Assembly: GCF_900107155.1 (NCBI RefSeq)
Contig: NZ_FNOX01000005.1
Location: 372,001 to 436,000 of the forward strand
Reading direction: 5' to 3'
Length of the DNA: 64,000 nt
Source: Pseudomonas salomonii
Lineage (GTDB): Bacteria; Pseudomonadota; Gammaproteobacteria; Pseudomonadales; Pseudomonadaceae
Under the pieces are notes generated by a model that was not told the DNA's origin, made no database searches, and was given only the letters and a program-made list of their open reading frames with translations. A program made the position numbers and the translations under genes. Numbering within the stretch: the first letter of the stretch is position 1; each line of letters begins with the position of its first letter. This document shows, piece after piece, positions 35,154-44,120 of this stretch.

Positions 35154-35321
35154 CAGGCAGTGTGGGGACACTGCAGACGCTACCGCGAAGGCTTCACGCT
35201 TTCGCGGGTTCGTGCCGTGGTGCCCTGGGCAGTCCTTTTTGTGTAACGCCTGTTGATTGAAATGGCGCGTCCAGGTGCTGGGCGCGTTTAAGACTGCTTG
35301 GAGGTCGAATTGGACAAGAAC

Positions 35322-35696
35322 ATGAAAATCCTCATCGTTGATGACTTCTCAACGATGCGGCGGATCATAAAAAACCTGTTGCGTGACCTTGGGTTCACCA
35401 ACACGGTCGAGGCGGATGACGGCCTGACGGCAATCCCGATCCTCAACAGCGGGAGCATCGACTTTCTGGTAACCGACTGGAACATGCCGGGCATGACCGG
35501 CATCGACTTGCTGCGTCACGTGCGCGCCGATGAAAAACTGCGCAGCTTGCCTGTGTTGATGGTGACCGCCGAAGCCAAGCGCGAACAGATCATCGAAGCC
35601 GCCCAAGCCGGGGTTAACGGTTACGTGGTCAAGCCATTCACGGCGTTGGCCTTGAAAGAGAAGATCGAAAAAATCTTCGAACGCATCCACGGCTGA
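35322..35696 (+). CDS. cheY: Chemotaxis response regulator CheY
   Basis: CheY, 124 aa in this start choice, is the single-domain regulator whose phosphorylated form binds FliM. Phospho-Asp52 lies in [12 protein letters not shown]; acidic pocket Asp7-Asp8; Thr in MVTAEAK and Lys in VKPFT complete the site. Homologues begin [14 protein letters not shown], supporting ATG 35322. However, the only good ribosome site, GGAGG at 35300-35304, is 17 nt away from it and 5 nt from an in-frame TTG at 35310, so a form starting at TTG (MDKNMKIL) is plausible. cheZ follows after 18 nt. Confidence 0.95.
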   Translation: MKILIVDDFSTMRRIIKNLLRDLGFTNTVEADDGLTAIPILNSGSIDFLVTDWNMPGMTGIDLLRHVRADEKLRSLPVLMVTAEAKREQIIEAAQAGVNGYVVKPFTALALKEKIEKIFERIHG

Positions 35697-35714
35697 TGTC
35701 ACCACGGGGGAGCT

Positions 35715-36503
35715 ATGGAGCATAAAGAAACGTCACAGGGCGACTTTGAGTCGACCCTGAAAAAGCATGCTCACCAGTTGGTCGAAAGCCTTGAAAAAGG
35801 CCAGTTCGGCGACGCGGTGCAGTTGATCCATGAGCTTAACCAGACCCGTGACCGCGGCCTGTATCAGGAAGTGGGCAAGCTCACACGCGAGCTGCACAGT
35901 GCAATCGTCAATTTCCAGATTGACCCGCACATGCCCCAGGCCGAAGAAATCTCGCAGATCACTGACGCCACCGAACGCCTGTCCTATGTGGTCAGGCTGA
36001 CTGAGGCGGCGGCCAACCGCACCATGGACCTGGTGGAAAACGCCACGCCATTGGTCAATGGCATGGCCACCGAAGCACACGCCCTGAGCGTTGACTGGGG
36101 CCGCTTCATGCGCCGCGAAGTGGGGGCTGAGGAGTTTCGTGAATTGGCGCGTCGGGTCGACGCTTTTCTGTCGCGCAGCGAACAGGAAAACCGCACGGTG
36201 GCCAGCAACCTCAATGACATTCTGCTGGCCCAGGATTACCAGGACCTCACAGGTCAGGTGATCAAGCGCGTGACCCAACTGGTCACCGAAGTGGAAAGCA
36301 ACTTGCTCAAATTGGTGCTCATGGCCGGCCAGGTCGACCGTTTTGCCGGCATCGAACATGACCGCGAAGCGATCCTCTCGGAAAAAGATCCACAAAAACA
36401 TCTCGCCAAGGGTGAAGGTCCGCAGATTCATGCCGATAAACGTGAAGACGTTGTGTCAGGTCAGGATGACGTAGATGACCTGTTATCCAGTTTAGGCTTC
36501 TAA
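35715..36503 (+). CDS. cheZ: CheY-P phosphatase CheZ
   Basis: CheZ, 262 aa, is a long helical-hairpin phosphatase. The catalytic segment ILLAQDYQDLTGQVIKRV carries the conserved Gln of the QDxQDLTGQ motif. The C-terminal tail ends SGQDDVDDLLSSLGF, the CheY-tethering peptide known from enteric CheZ. The 3' end of the gene also contains a FliA-like promoter sequence at 36413. Confidence 0.97.
   Translation: MEHKETSQGDFESTLKKHAHQLVESLEKGQFGDAVQLIHELNQTRDRGLYQEVGKLTRELHSAIVNFQIDPHMPQAEEISQITDATERLSYVVRLTEAAANRTMDLVENATPLVNGMATEAHALSVDWGRFMRREVGAEEFRELARRVDAFLSRSEQENRTVASNLNDILLAQDYQDLTGQVIKRVTQLVTEVESNLLKLVLMAGQVDRFAGIEHDREAILSEKDPQKHLAKGEGPQIHADKREDVVSGQDDVDDLLSSLGF
36413..36439 (+). promoter_or_regulatory. 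Candidate FliA promoter inside cheZ, upstream of cheA
   Basis: TGAAG (36413-36417), 14 nt, GCCGATAA (36432-36439). The -10 is perfect and the -35 has one mismatch to the TCAAG seen at fliC and cheV. It lies 76 nt upstream of the cheA ATG. It is intragenic, so coincidence is possible. Confidence 0.45.
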
Positions 36504-36514
36504 GGAGCACCCAC

Positions 36515-38743
36515 ATGAGCTTCGGCGCCGATGAAGAAATCCTTCAGGATTTCCTTGTAGAGGCCGGCGAAATTTTAGAGCAACTGTCCGAACAACTGGT
36601 CGAGCTGGAAAGCCGACCGGATGATGCGAACCTGCTCAATGCAATTTTTCGCGGTTTTCACACTGTAAAAGGGGGCGCCGGCTTCCTCCAGCTCCATGAG
36701 CTGGTGGAGTGCTGTCACATCGCCGAGAACGTGTTCGACATCCTGCGCAAGGGTGAGCGTCACGTCGACTCGGAACTGATGGACGTGATTCTCGAAGCAT
36801 TGGATGCGGTCAACGGCATGTTCAGCGAGGTGCGCGAACGTGCGCCGATCACGGCCGCCACGCCGGAGCTGTTGGCTGCGCTGGCGCGTCTGGCCGAACC
36901 TGCCGATACGTCAGTTGCGCCGGTAGCCGCGCCTGAGCCTGTGGTTGAAGCCGAGCCGGATGTGACCGACAGCGAGTTCGAACAGCTGCTCAACTCCCTG
37001 AGCGCGGTGAAGGCCGAGGCTGAAGCACCGCAAGCGCCGACTGCGCCGACTGCGCCTGCCGTGCCGACCAGCGAAGACATTACCGACGCAGAGTTCGAAT
37101 CGCTGCTCGATCAGTTGCACGGTAAAGGCCAGTTCGCCCCGGACGCCGTGGCACCTGCCGCCGAGCCGGCAGCGCCTGCCGCGGCTGCAAGCACCGACAT
37201 TACCGACGACGAATTCGAAGCGCTGCTCGACCAACTGCATGGCAAGGGCACGTTTGCCGCCGACGCCTTGCCGGAAGTCGCCGCCATCGCGGCCGCACCT
37301 GCGGCCAGTGCTGCACCTGCCAGCGTTGAGCCTGGCGCTGATGGCCTGATCTCCGATCACGAATTCGAAGCGTTGCTGGACGAGCTGCACGGCAAGGGCA
37401 AGTTCTCCGAAGTGGCCCCGGCCGCCGCGGCGACTGCCACGCCGGTAGCCGCCAAGCCTGTGCCTGCCAAAGCTGCCGCGCCAGTGGCTGCCAAGCCTGC
37501 ACCGGCACCTGCACCGGCTGCCGCACCTGCGCGTGCCGCAGCGGCGCCGGTGGCGGAAAAACCTGCCAGTGAAGCCGAAACCACCGTGCGGGTTGATACC
37601 GCGCGCCTGGACGACATCATGAACATGGTCGGCGAGCTGGTGCTGGTGCGTAACCGCCTGGTGCGCCTGGGCTTGAACAGCGGCGACGAAGCCATGCAAA
37701 AGGCCGTGTCGAACCTCGACGTGGTCACCGCAGACCTGCAGACCGCCGTAATGAAAACGCGCATGCAGCCGATCAAGAAAGTCTTCGGCCGCTTCCCGCG
37801 TCTGGTTCGCGACCTGGCGCGCCAGCTCAAGAAAGAAATCAACCTGGAACTGGTGGGTGAAGAAACCGACCTCGACAAAAACCTTGTCGAGGCCCTGGCC
37901 GACCCGCTGGTCCACTTGGTGCGCAACGCCGTCGACCACGGCGTGGAAACCCCGGAAGAGCGCGAAGCCTCGGGCAAGTCGCGCAACGGCAAGGTGATTC
38001 TGGCGGCCGAACAGGAAGGCGACCATATCCTGCTGTCGATCACCGATGACGGCAAAGGCATGGACCCGGCGATTCTGCGCAATATCGCGGTCAAGCGCGG
38101 GGTGATGGACAAGGACGCCGCCGACCGCCTGACCGACACCGAGTGCTATAACCTGATCTTCGCCCCGGGCTTCTCGACCAAGACCGAGATTTCCGACGTG
38201 TCCGGCCGTGGCGTGGGCATGGACGTGGTGAAGACCAAGATCAGCCAGCTCAACGGCTCGATCAACATCTACTCGACCAAGGGCCAGGGCTCCAAGATCG
38301 TGATCAAGGTGCCGTTGACCTTGGCGATCATGCCCACCCTGATGGTAATGCTGGGCAACCAGGCGTTCGCTTTCCCGCTGGTCAACGTCAACGAGATCTT
38401 CCACCTCGACCTGTCGCGCACCAACGTGGTGGACGGCCAGGAAGTGGTGATCGTGCGCGACAAAGCGTTGCCGCTGTTCTACCTCAAGCGCTGGCTGGTG
38501 GCTTCGGCCAAGCATGAAGAGCAGCGCGAGGGCCATGTGGTGATTCTGTCCGTGGGCACCCAGCGCATCGGCTTTGTGGTCGATCAACTGGTGGGTCAGG
38601 AAGAAGTGGTCATCAAGCCTTTGGGCAAAATGCTGCAGGGAACCCCAGGCATGTCGGGTGCGACCATCACCGGTGACGGTCGGATCGCGCTGATTCTTGA
38701 TGTTCCGAGCATGCTCAAGCGTTACGCCGCTCGGCGTATTTGA
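36515..38743 (+). CDS. cheA: Chemotaxis histidine kinase CheA
   Basis: CheA, 742 aa. P1 Hpt domain (1-105) with His49 in FHTVKGGAGFLQL; a ~240-residue Ala/Pro-rich linker instead of a recognisable P2; P3 dimerisation (from about 355, VRVDTARLDDIMNMVGELVL), P4 ATPase (LVRNAVDHGVETPEER, DDGKGMDP, SGRGVGMDVVK) and P5 CheW-like domain to the end. The linker contains four copies of [VI][ST]DxEFExLL (from residues 150, 189, 229 and 279), three followed by HGKG. These resemble the CheY-binding peptides of FliM and CheZ. Ribosome site AAGGAGCACCC. Confidence 0.97.
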   Translation: MSFGADEEILQDFLVEAGEILEQLSEQLVELESRPDDANLLNAIFRGFHTVKGGAGFLQLHELVECCHIAENVFDILRKGERHVDSELMDVILEALDAVNGMFSEVRERAPITAATPELLAALARLAEPADTSVAPVAAPEPVVEAEPDVTDSEFEQLLNSLSAVKAEAEAPQAPTAPTAPAVPTSEDITDAEFESLLDQLHGKGQFAPDAVAPAAEPAAPAAAASTDITDDEFEALLDQLHGKGTFAADALPEVAAIAAAPAASAAPASVEPGADGLISDHEFEALLDELHGKGKFSEVAPAAAATATPVAAKPVPAKAAAPVAAKPAPAPAPAAAPARAAAAPVAEKPASEAETTVRVDTARLDDIMNMVGELVLVRNRLVRLGLNSGDEAMQKAVSNLDVVTADLQTAVMKTRMQPIKKVFGRFPRLVRDLARQLKKEINLELVGEETDLDKNLVEALADPLVHLVRNAVDHGVETPEEREASGKSRNGKVILAAEQEGDHILLSITDDGKGMDPAILRNIAVKRGVMDKDAADRLTDTECYNLIFAPGFSTKTEISDVSGRGVGMDVVKTKISQLNGSINIYSTKGQGSKIVIKVPLTLAIMPTLMVMLGNQAFAFPLVNVNEIFHLDLSRTNVVDGQEVVIVRDKALPLFYLKRWLVASAKHEEQREGHVVILSVGTQRIGFVVDQLVGQEEVVIKPLGKMLQGTPGMSGATITGDGRIALILDVPSMLKRYAARRI

Positions 38744-38791
38744 TTCTGGTGGGGCAGGGCGGTAGTGCCCGCCCCGCCTAACGGAGTGTTT

Positions 38792-39913
38792 ATGGCAGTC
38801 AAGGTCCTGGTGGTGGACGATTCGGGTTTCTTCCGCCGCCGCGTCTCGGAAATTCTTTCCGCCGATCCAACCATCCAGGTGGTCGGCACGGCCACCAACG
38901 GTAAAGAGGCGATTGATCAAGCCATTGCGTTGAAACCGGACGTGATCACCATGGACTACGAGATGCCGATGATGGATGGCATCACCGCAGTCCGACACAT
39001 CATGCAGCGCTGCCCGACCCCGGTGTTGATGTTCTCCTCGCTGACCCACGAAGGCGCCCGGGTGACCCTCGACGCGCTGGACGCGGGTGCGGTGGACTTC
39101 CTGCCGAAGAATTTCGAAGACATCTCGCGCAACCCCGACAAGGTCAAGCAGATGCTGTGCGAGAAGGTGCACAGCATTTCGCGCAGCAACCGTCGCAGTC
39201 TGTTCAGCGCACCGGCGCCCGCGCCGGTAGCCGCGCCGACGCCGACCACCTCGACGTTTGCTCGCCCGGCACCGGCACCGATCGCCCGGCCTGCGGTGGC
39301 GCCAGTGCGTGCCCCGGCAGCGAGCGCGCATTCGCCTGCGCCCAAGCGCAAAGCCTACAAGCTGGTGGCCATCGGTACGTCTACCGGCGGCCCGGTTGCC
39401 TTGCAGCGCGTGCTGACCCAGCTGCCGGCCAACTTCCCGGCGCCGATCGTGTTGATCCAGCACATGCCCGCCGCCTTTACCAAGGCCTTCGCCGAGCGCC
39501 TGGACAAGCTGTGCCGCATCAGCGTCAAGGAAGCCGAGGATGGCGACATCCTGCGTCCTGGCCTGGCGCTGTTGGCACCGGGCGGCAAGCAGATGATGGT
39601 CGATGGTCGTGGCGCGATCAAAATCCTGCCGGGCGATGAGCGCCTGAACTACAAGCCGTGTGTGGATATCACCTTCGGTTCGGCGGCCAAGTCCTACGGC
39701 GACAAAGTTCTGGCGGTGGTCCTCACCGGCATGGGCGCCGACGGCCGTGAAGGCGCACGCCTGCTCAAGCAGGGCGGCAGCGCGATCTGGGCCCAGGACG
39801 AAGCCAGCTGCGTGATCTATGGCATGCCCATGGCCATCGTCAAGGCGGATCTGGCTGACGCGGTTTATAGCCTGGACGACATCGGCAAACATCTGGTGGA
39901 GGCCTGCCTCTGA
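38792..39913 (+). CDS. cheB: Chemotaxis methylesterase CheB
   Basis: CheB, 373 aa, demethylates chemoreceptors. Receiver domain 1-125 with phospho-Asp55 ([12 protein letters not shown]); Ala/Pro-rich linker (about 140-190); methylesterase domain with catalytic Ser in [12 protein letters not shown], His in [10 protein letters not shown] and Asp in [14 protein letters not shown] 38792 is preceded by ACGGAGTGTTT. The stop overlaps motC (TGATG). Confidence 0.97.
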   Translation: MAVKVLVVDDSGFFRRRVSEILSADPTIQVVGTATNGKEAIDQAIALKPDVITMDYEMPMMDGITAVRHIMQRCPTPVLMFSSLTHEGARVTLDALDAGAVDFLPKNFEDISRNPDKVKQMLCEKVHSISRSNRRSLFSAPAPAPVAAPTPTTSTFARPAPAPIARPAVAPVRAPAASAHSPAPKRKAYKLVAIGTSTGGPVALQRVLTQLPANFPAPIVLIQHMPAAFTKAFAERLDKLCRISVKEAEDGDILRPGLALLAPGGKQMMVDGRGAIKILPGDERLNYKPCVDITFGSAAKSYGDKVLAVVLTGMGADGREGARLLKQGGSAIWAQDEASCVIYGMPMAIVKADLADAVYSLDDIGKHLVEACL

Positions 39914-40653
39914 TGGATGTCTTGAGCCTGATTGGCATCACCATGGCGTTTGTCGCGATTATCGGCGGCAACTACCTGGAAGGCGGCCACCTCGGCGCCT
40001 TGGCCAATGGCCCGGCGGCGCTGATCGTGATTGGCGGCACCGTGGGCGCGGCGCTGTTGCAGTCGCCGCTGAGTTCCTTCAAGCGTGCCATGCAGATTCT
40101 GGTGTGGATCATCTTCCCGCCACGCGTGGACTTGCCGGGCGGCATTGACCGTGTCGTCAACTGGAGCCTCACCGCGCGCAAGGAAGGCCTGCTGGGCCTG
40201 GAAGGCGTGGCCGATGCCGAGCCCGACAGCTACGCGCGCAAAGGCCTGCAACTGCTGGTCGATGGCGCCGAACCCGAGGCGATTCGCAGCATTCTGGAAG
40301 TGGATTTCTACACCCAGGAAAGCCGCGATATCAACGCCGCCAAAGTCTTTGAAAGCATGGGCGGCTATGCGCCGACCATCGGCATCATCGGTGCGGTGAT
40401 GGGCCTGATCCACGTGATGGGCAACCTGGCCGACCCGTCGCAGCTGGGCAGCGGCATTGCCGTGGCCTTTGTCGCGACCATCTACGGCGTGGCGAGTGCC
40501 AACCTGGTGTTGTTGCCGGTGGCCAGCAAGCTCAAGTCGATCGCCATGCGCCAGTCGCGTTACCGCGAAATGCTGCTGGAAGGCATTTTGTCGATTGCCG
40601 AGGGTGAGAACCCGCGCTCCATCGAATTGAAGCTTCAGGGCTTCATGGATTGA
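39913..40653 (+). CDS. motC: Flagellar stator protein MotC (MotA family)
   Basis: MotC, 246 aa, is the MotA-type subunit of the second stator of pseudomonads. There are four hydrophobic helices (first at 1-25; the last pair about 150-210) and a large cytoplasmic loop. Conserved: NAAKVFESMGGYAPTIGIIG and LGSGIAVAFVATIYGVASAN. It overlaps cheB by one base and precedes motD by 16 nt, the usual cheAB-motCD order. Confidence 0.95.
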   Translation: MDVLSLIGITMAFVAIIGGNYLEGGHLGALANGPAALIVIGGTVGAALLQSPLSSFKRAMQILVWIIFPPRVDLPGGIDRVVNWSLTARKEGLLGLEGVADAEPDSYARKGLQLLVDGAEPEAIRSILEVDFYTQESRDINAAKVFESMGGYAPTIGIIGAVMGLIHVMGNLADPSQLGSGIAVAFVATIYGVASANLVLLPVASKLKSIAMRQSRYREMLLEGILSIAEGENPRSIELKLQGFMD

Positions 40654-40669
40654 TGGGAGGGAGTCGATT

Positions 40670-41557
40670 GTGAGCCGTCGCCGCCGCGAGCCTGAAGAGC
40701 ACGTCAACCATGAACGCTGGCTGGTGTCTTACGCCGATTTCATCACCTTGCTGTTCGCGTTTTTTGTGGTGATGTACTCCATCTCGTCGATCAACGAAGG
40801 CAAGTACAAGATTATTTCCCAGGCGCTGGTGGGCGTATTCAACGACACCGACCGCTCGCTCAAGCCGATCCCGATTGGCGACGAGCGGCCCAAGACCGTG
40901 ACGCCGGCCAAGCCGTTGGTCAATGACAGTGACGAAACCGCCGCCGGCATCGGTGGCACCAGCGACCCGCTCAAAAGCATCGCCGATGACATCAGTGCGG
41001 CGTTTGGCGACCTGATCAAATCCAACCAGATGACCGTGCGCGGCAATGAGTTGTGGGTGGAGATCGAGCTTAATTCCAGCCTGCTGTTCGCCAGCGCCGA
41101 TGCGTTGCCGAGCGATCAGGCGTTTACCATCATCGACAAGGTGGCGGCGATTCTCAAACCGTTTGAGAACCCGATCCACGTCGAAGGCTTTACCGACAAC
41201 TTCCCGATCAGCACTGCGCAGTACCCGACCAATTGGGAGCTGTCCTCGGCACGGGCCTCAAGCATCGTGCGCATGCTCGCGATGCAGGGCATCAACCCTG
41301 GGCGCCTGGCATCGGTGGGCTACGGTGAGTTCCAGCCGGTGGCCAATAACGCCACCGCCGAAGGCCGCGCGCGCAACCGCCGGGTGGTGCTGGTGGTGTC
41401 ACGTAATCTGGATGTACGCCGCAGCCTGACCGGCACCGGTACTGCCAATGCAACACCGGATGCGGCCTTGAAGCGGGCTGGCACACAAACTGCACCGCCA
41501 ACCGTTAAGCCGCCGGTTCGTCAGAGCGCCGTCAATTCTCCGTCGCCGGCTCAATAA
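40670..41557 (+). CDS. motD: Flagellar stator protein MotD (MotB family)
   Basis: MotD, 295 aa, has a short basic cytoplasmic N-terminus, one transmembrane helix (about 20-38; WLVSYADFITLLFAFFVVMY) with the proton-carrying Asp in SYADF, and a C-terminal OmpA-like peptidoglycan-binding domain (about 130-240; HVEGFTDNFPIS, NWELSSARASSIVRML). The C-tail is low-complexity. The start is GTG 40670 behind GGGAGGGAGTCGATT. Confidence 0.95.
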   Translation: MSRRRREPEEHVNHERWLVSYADFITLLFAFFVVMYSISSINEGKYKIISQALVGVFNDTDRSLKPIPIGDERPKTVTPAKPLVNDSDETAAGIGGTSDPLKSIADDISAAFGDLIKSNQMTVRGNELWVEIELNSSLLFASADALPSDQAFTIIDKVAAILKPFENPIHVEGFTDNFPISTAQYPTNWELSSARASSIVRMLAMQGINPGRLASVGYGEFQPVANNATAEGRARNRRVVLVVSRNLDVRRSLTGTGTANATPDAALKRAGTQTAPPTVKPPVRQSAVNSPSPAQ

Positions 41558-41608
41558 TGTTATGTAATGTCTCGGTCGCGCCTTAGCCTACCGGGAGGAA
41601 CCAACTGA

Positions 41609-42397
41609 ATGAGAGTCTGGGCAGTTGCCAATCAAAAGGGTGGAGTCGGCAAGACCACCACGTCCATCGCCCTGGCCGGCTTGCTGGCCGAGGCGGGCAA
41701 GCGTGTGGTCGTGGTCGACCTGGACCCGCACGGCTCGATGACCAGTTATTTCGGCTATGACCCGGATGCGCTGGAGCACAGCTGCTATGACTTGTTCCTG
41801 CATAAGGGCAGCGTACCGGCAGATTTGCCGGGGCAATTGCTGCTGCCCACCAGCAACGAGAGCATCTCGCTGTTGCCGTCGAGCACCGCGCTGGCGACCC
41901 TTGAGCGCCAGTCGCCAGGGCAGAGCGGCCTGGGCCTGGTGATCGCCAAGACCCTGGCGCAACTGTGGCAGGACTTCGACTACGCAATTATCGACAGCCC
42001 GCCGTTGCTGGGCGTGCTGATGGTCAACGCCTTGGCGGCCAGCCAGCAGTTGGTGATCCCGGTGCAGACCGAACACCTGGCGGTCAAAGGCCTGGAGCGC
42101 ATGGTCAGCACCTTGGCGATGATCAACCGTTCGCGCAAACAGGCGCTGCCGTACAGCATTGTCCCGACTCTGTTCGACCGCCGTACCCAAGCGTCGCTGG
42201 GCACCTTGCGGGTGTTGCGCGATGCGTACCCGGAAACGATCTGGAACGGCTACATTCCGGTGGACACGCGCCTGCGTGACGCCAGCCGTGCCGGGCTCAC
42301 GCCGTCGCAGTTCGACGGCAAGAGCCGTGGCGTACTGGCTTACCGTGCGTTGCTCAAACATTTGCTGTCCCAGCAACTTGTGGCGCAGGTGGCGTGA
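41609..42397 (+). CDS. ParA-family ATPase of the chemotaxis cluster (ParC-like)
   Basis: This 262-aa ParA-type ATPase has the deviant Walker A QKGGVGKTTT at residues 9-18, the acidic DLDPHGSMTSYFG motif and a Walker B-type YAIIDSPPLLG. In Vibrio the homologue ParC places chemotaxis arrays at the pole; P. aeruginosa has a homologue in the same position (motCD-parA-cheW). It differs from FleN and chromosomal ParA. Ribosome site GGGAGGAACC. The next gene overlaps its stop. Confidence 0.9.
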   Translation: MRVWAVANQKGGVGKTTTSIALAGLLAEAGKRVVVVDLDPHGSMTSYFGYDPDALEHSCYDLFLHKGSVPADLPGQLLLPTSNESISLLPSSTALATLERQSPGQSGLGLVIAKTLAQLWQDFDYAIIDSPPLLGVLMVNALAASQQLVIPVQTEHLAVKGLERMVSTLAMINRSRKQALPYSIVPTLFDRRTQASLGTLRVLRDAYPETIWNGYIPVDTRLRDASRAGLTPSQFDGKSRGVLAYRALLKHLLSQQLVAQVA

Positions 42398-43182
42398 TGA
42401 ACCGTCCCGTTGAGCTTAAGACCCGGCCGCAACTGGCACTGGAATCCTACCTGGACGCCTTGTTGCAGGAAGCGACGGCCGAGGAGTTGCTGGAACCGAT
42501 TCTGGTACTTGAACCTGCTGTAATCGAACCTGAAAGCGCTCTGGATGAATTCCAACTGGCGGTGCTGGAAGAGCAGGCGCGTGATGCCCATGTGGTGGTG
42601 CCGATTGTGCCAGTGGCCGTGGTGGTTGCGCCCGTGGTGGTTGAACCGGTGGTGGAAGTGCATCTGCCGCCGAGCATCACGCCGCCACCGGCCACGGGCG
42701 ATGGTCGCCCGGCGTGGGCGGCCGAGCCGTTCGAGTGCCTGCTGTTCGACGTCGCCGGGTTGACCCTGGCGGTGCCGCTGGTTTGCCTGGGGTCGATTTA
42801 CTCGCTGGAAGGCCAGGAGTTGACGCCGCTGTTCGGGCAACCGGAGTGGTTCCTCGGCATCCTGCCCAGCCAGGCCGGCAACCTCAAGGTGCTGGACACG
42901 GCGCGCTGGGTGATGCCCGACCGCTACCGCGATGACTTTCGCCAGGGCTTGCAATACGTGATCTCGGTGCAGGGCTACGAATGGGGGCTGGCGGTGCATC
43001 AAGTCAGCCGCTCGTTGCGCCTGGACCCGAATGAAATCAAGTGGCGCAGCCAACGGGGCCAACGGCCCTGGCTGGCGGGCACCGTGATTGAACATATGTG
43101 CGCGTTGCTCGACGTCGCCGAACTGGCCGAGTTGATCGCCAGCGGTGCGGTCAAGACGATGCCACAGAACAAACGCAGTTGA
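42397..43182 (+). CDS. CheW-domain protein (ParP-like)
   Basis: The protein is 261 aa: an N-terminal region (1-100) rich in Val, Pro and Glu and probably disordered, then a CheW domain (about 105-255; FECLLFDVAGLTLAVPLVCL, SRSLRLDPNEIKWRS). It matches the arrangement of ParP, which links the ParA-type ATPase to chemoreceptor arrays in polar flagellates. ATG 42397 overlaps the upstream stop by one base; GTG 42394 is an alternative. Confidence 0.85.
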   Translation: MNRPVELKTRPQLALESYLDALLQEATAEELLEPILVLEPAVIEPESALDEFQLAVLEEQARDAHVVVPIVPVAVVVAPVVVEPVVEVHLPPSITPPPATGDGRPAWAAEPFECLLFDVAGLTLAVPLVCLGSIYSLEGQELTPLFGQPEWFLGILPSQAGNLKVLDTARWVMPDRYRDDFRQGLQYVISVQGYEWGLAVHQVSRSLRLDPNEIKWRSQRGQRPWLAGTVIEHMCALLDVAELAELIASGAVKTMPQNKRS

Positions 43183-43244
43183 TTGAACAATAAGGGCCGT
43201 GCGGTTGCGCGGTCGAAGAAGCACACACTGAAGGGGTCAGGGGT

Positions 43245-43727
43245 ATGAACAAGTCAGCGTCCGCACAAGGTTTGGATGATCCGATCCTGCAATGGGTTAC
43301 CTTCAAACTGGACAATGAAACCTACGGCATTAACGTGATGCGCGTGCAGGAAGTGCTGCGCTACACCGAGATCGCTCCGGTGCCGGGTGCGCCGAGCTAC
43401 GTGCTGGGCATCATCAACCTGCGCGGCAACGTGGTAACGGTGATCGACACCCGCCAGCGTTTTGGTCTGGTGCCGACCGAGGTCAACGACAACACGCGTA
43501 TCGTGATCATCGAAGCCGACAAGCAAGTGGTCGGGATCATGGTCGACAGCGTGGCTGAAGTGGTTTACCTGCGTCAGTCGGAAGTTGAGACCGCGCCGAA
43601 CGTGGGCAATGAAGAATCGGCCAAGTTTATCCAGGGCGTGTGCAACAAGAACGGCGAACTGCTGATTCTGGTTGAGCTGGACAAGATGATGAGCGAAGAA
43701 GAATGGTCGGATCTGGAGAACATCTGA
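43245..43727 (+). CDS. cheW: Chemotaxis adaptor CheW
   Basis: CheW, 160 aa, couples receptors to CheA. Typical SH3-like CheW fold motifs: LQWVTFKLDNETYGINVMRV, then YVLGIINLRGNVVTVIDTRQ and VGIMVDSVAEVVYL. Ribosome site AAGGGGTCAGGGGT upstream of ATG 43245. A DUF2802 gene follows without a gap. Confidence 0.96.
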   Translation: MNKSASAQGLDDPILQWVTFKLDNETYGINVMRVQEVLRYTEIAPVPGAPSYVLGIINLRGNVVTVIDTRQRFGLVPTEVNDNTRIVIIEADKQVVGIMVDSVAEVVYLRQSEVETAPNVGNEESAKFIQGVCNKNGELLILVELDKMMSEEEWSDLENI

Positions 43728-44120
43728 TTGTTTCTTGATGCGGTGGTGATTGTCCTGGCCCTGCTGTGGGCCGGGACGTTGGCATTCCTGCTGCGCTATA
43801 TGCGCCAGCAACGGGAGTTGGCCGTGCAACAGGCCGAGCGCGATGCGGTGCGTGACCGGCGGATTCTGGATCTGGTCAAGCGTGTGGATCACTTCCAGCA
43901 AACTGCGGTGAAGGTTGGGGATGAGGTGCATGAACTGCGCGCGATTCTTGGGCCATTGCCGGATAAGTTGGCGCAGATTGAGCAGCGTGATCCTTCAAGC
44001 TTGTCGTTTGCCCAGGCGGCTAAATTGGTCGGCATGGGCGCGACGGTGGATGAGTTGACGCAGTCGTGCGGGTTGACCCAGGCTGAGGCGCAGTTGATGA
44101 GCAAGTTGCACAAGGGCTGA
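43728..44120 (+). CDS. DUF2802 family membrane-anchored protein
   Basis: This 130-aa protein has an N-terminal transmembrane helix (about 3-24; DAVVIVLALLWAGTLAFLLR), a coiled coil (25-75) and a C-terminal helical motif (ASKLVGMGATVDELTQSCGL-like, ending AEAQLMSKLHKG). It closes the chemotaxis gene string as in other pseudomonads. Function unknown. The start is TTG 43728, abutting the cheW stop. Confidence 0.8.
   Translation: MFLDAVVIVLALLWAGTLAFLLRYMRQQRELAVQQAERDAVRDRRILDLVKRVDHFQQTAVKVGDEVHELRAILGPLPDKLAQIEQRDPSSLSFAQAAKLVGMGATVDELTQSCGLTQAEAQLMSKLHKG

Noticed and set aside
35157..35215. Hairpins after fliA (GCAGTGT...ACACTGC and CCGCGAA...TTCGCGG) as a terminator
   Set aside because: The stems are good but no T-run follows either one, so termination cannot be claimed.
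36911..39892. 993-aa minus-strand open frame across cheA and cheB
   Set aside because: It is a shadow of two certain genes in GC-rich DNA, with His/Arg/Gly-rich composition typical of antisense frames.
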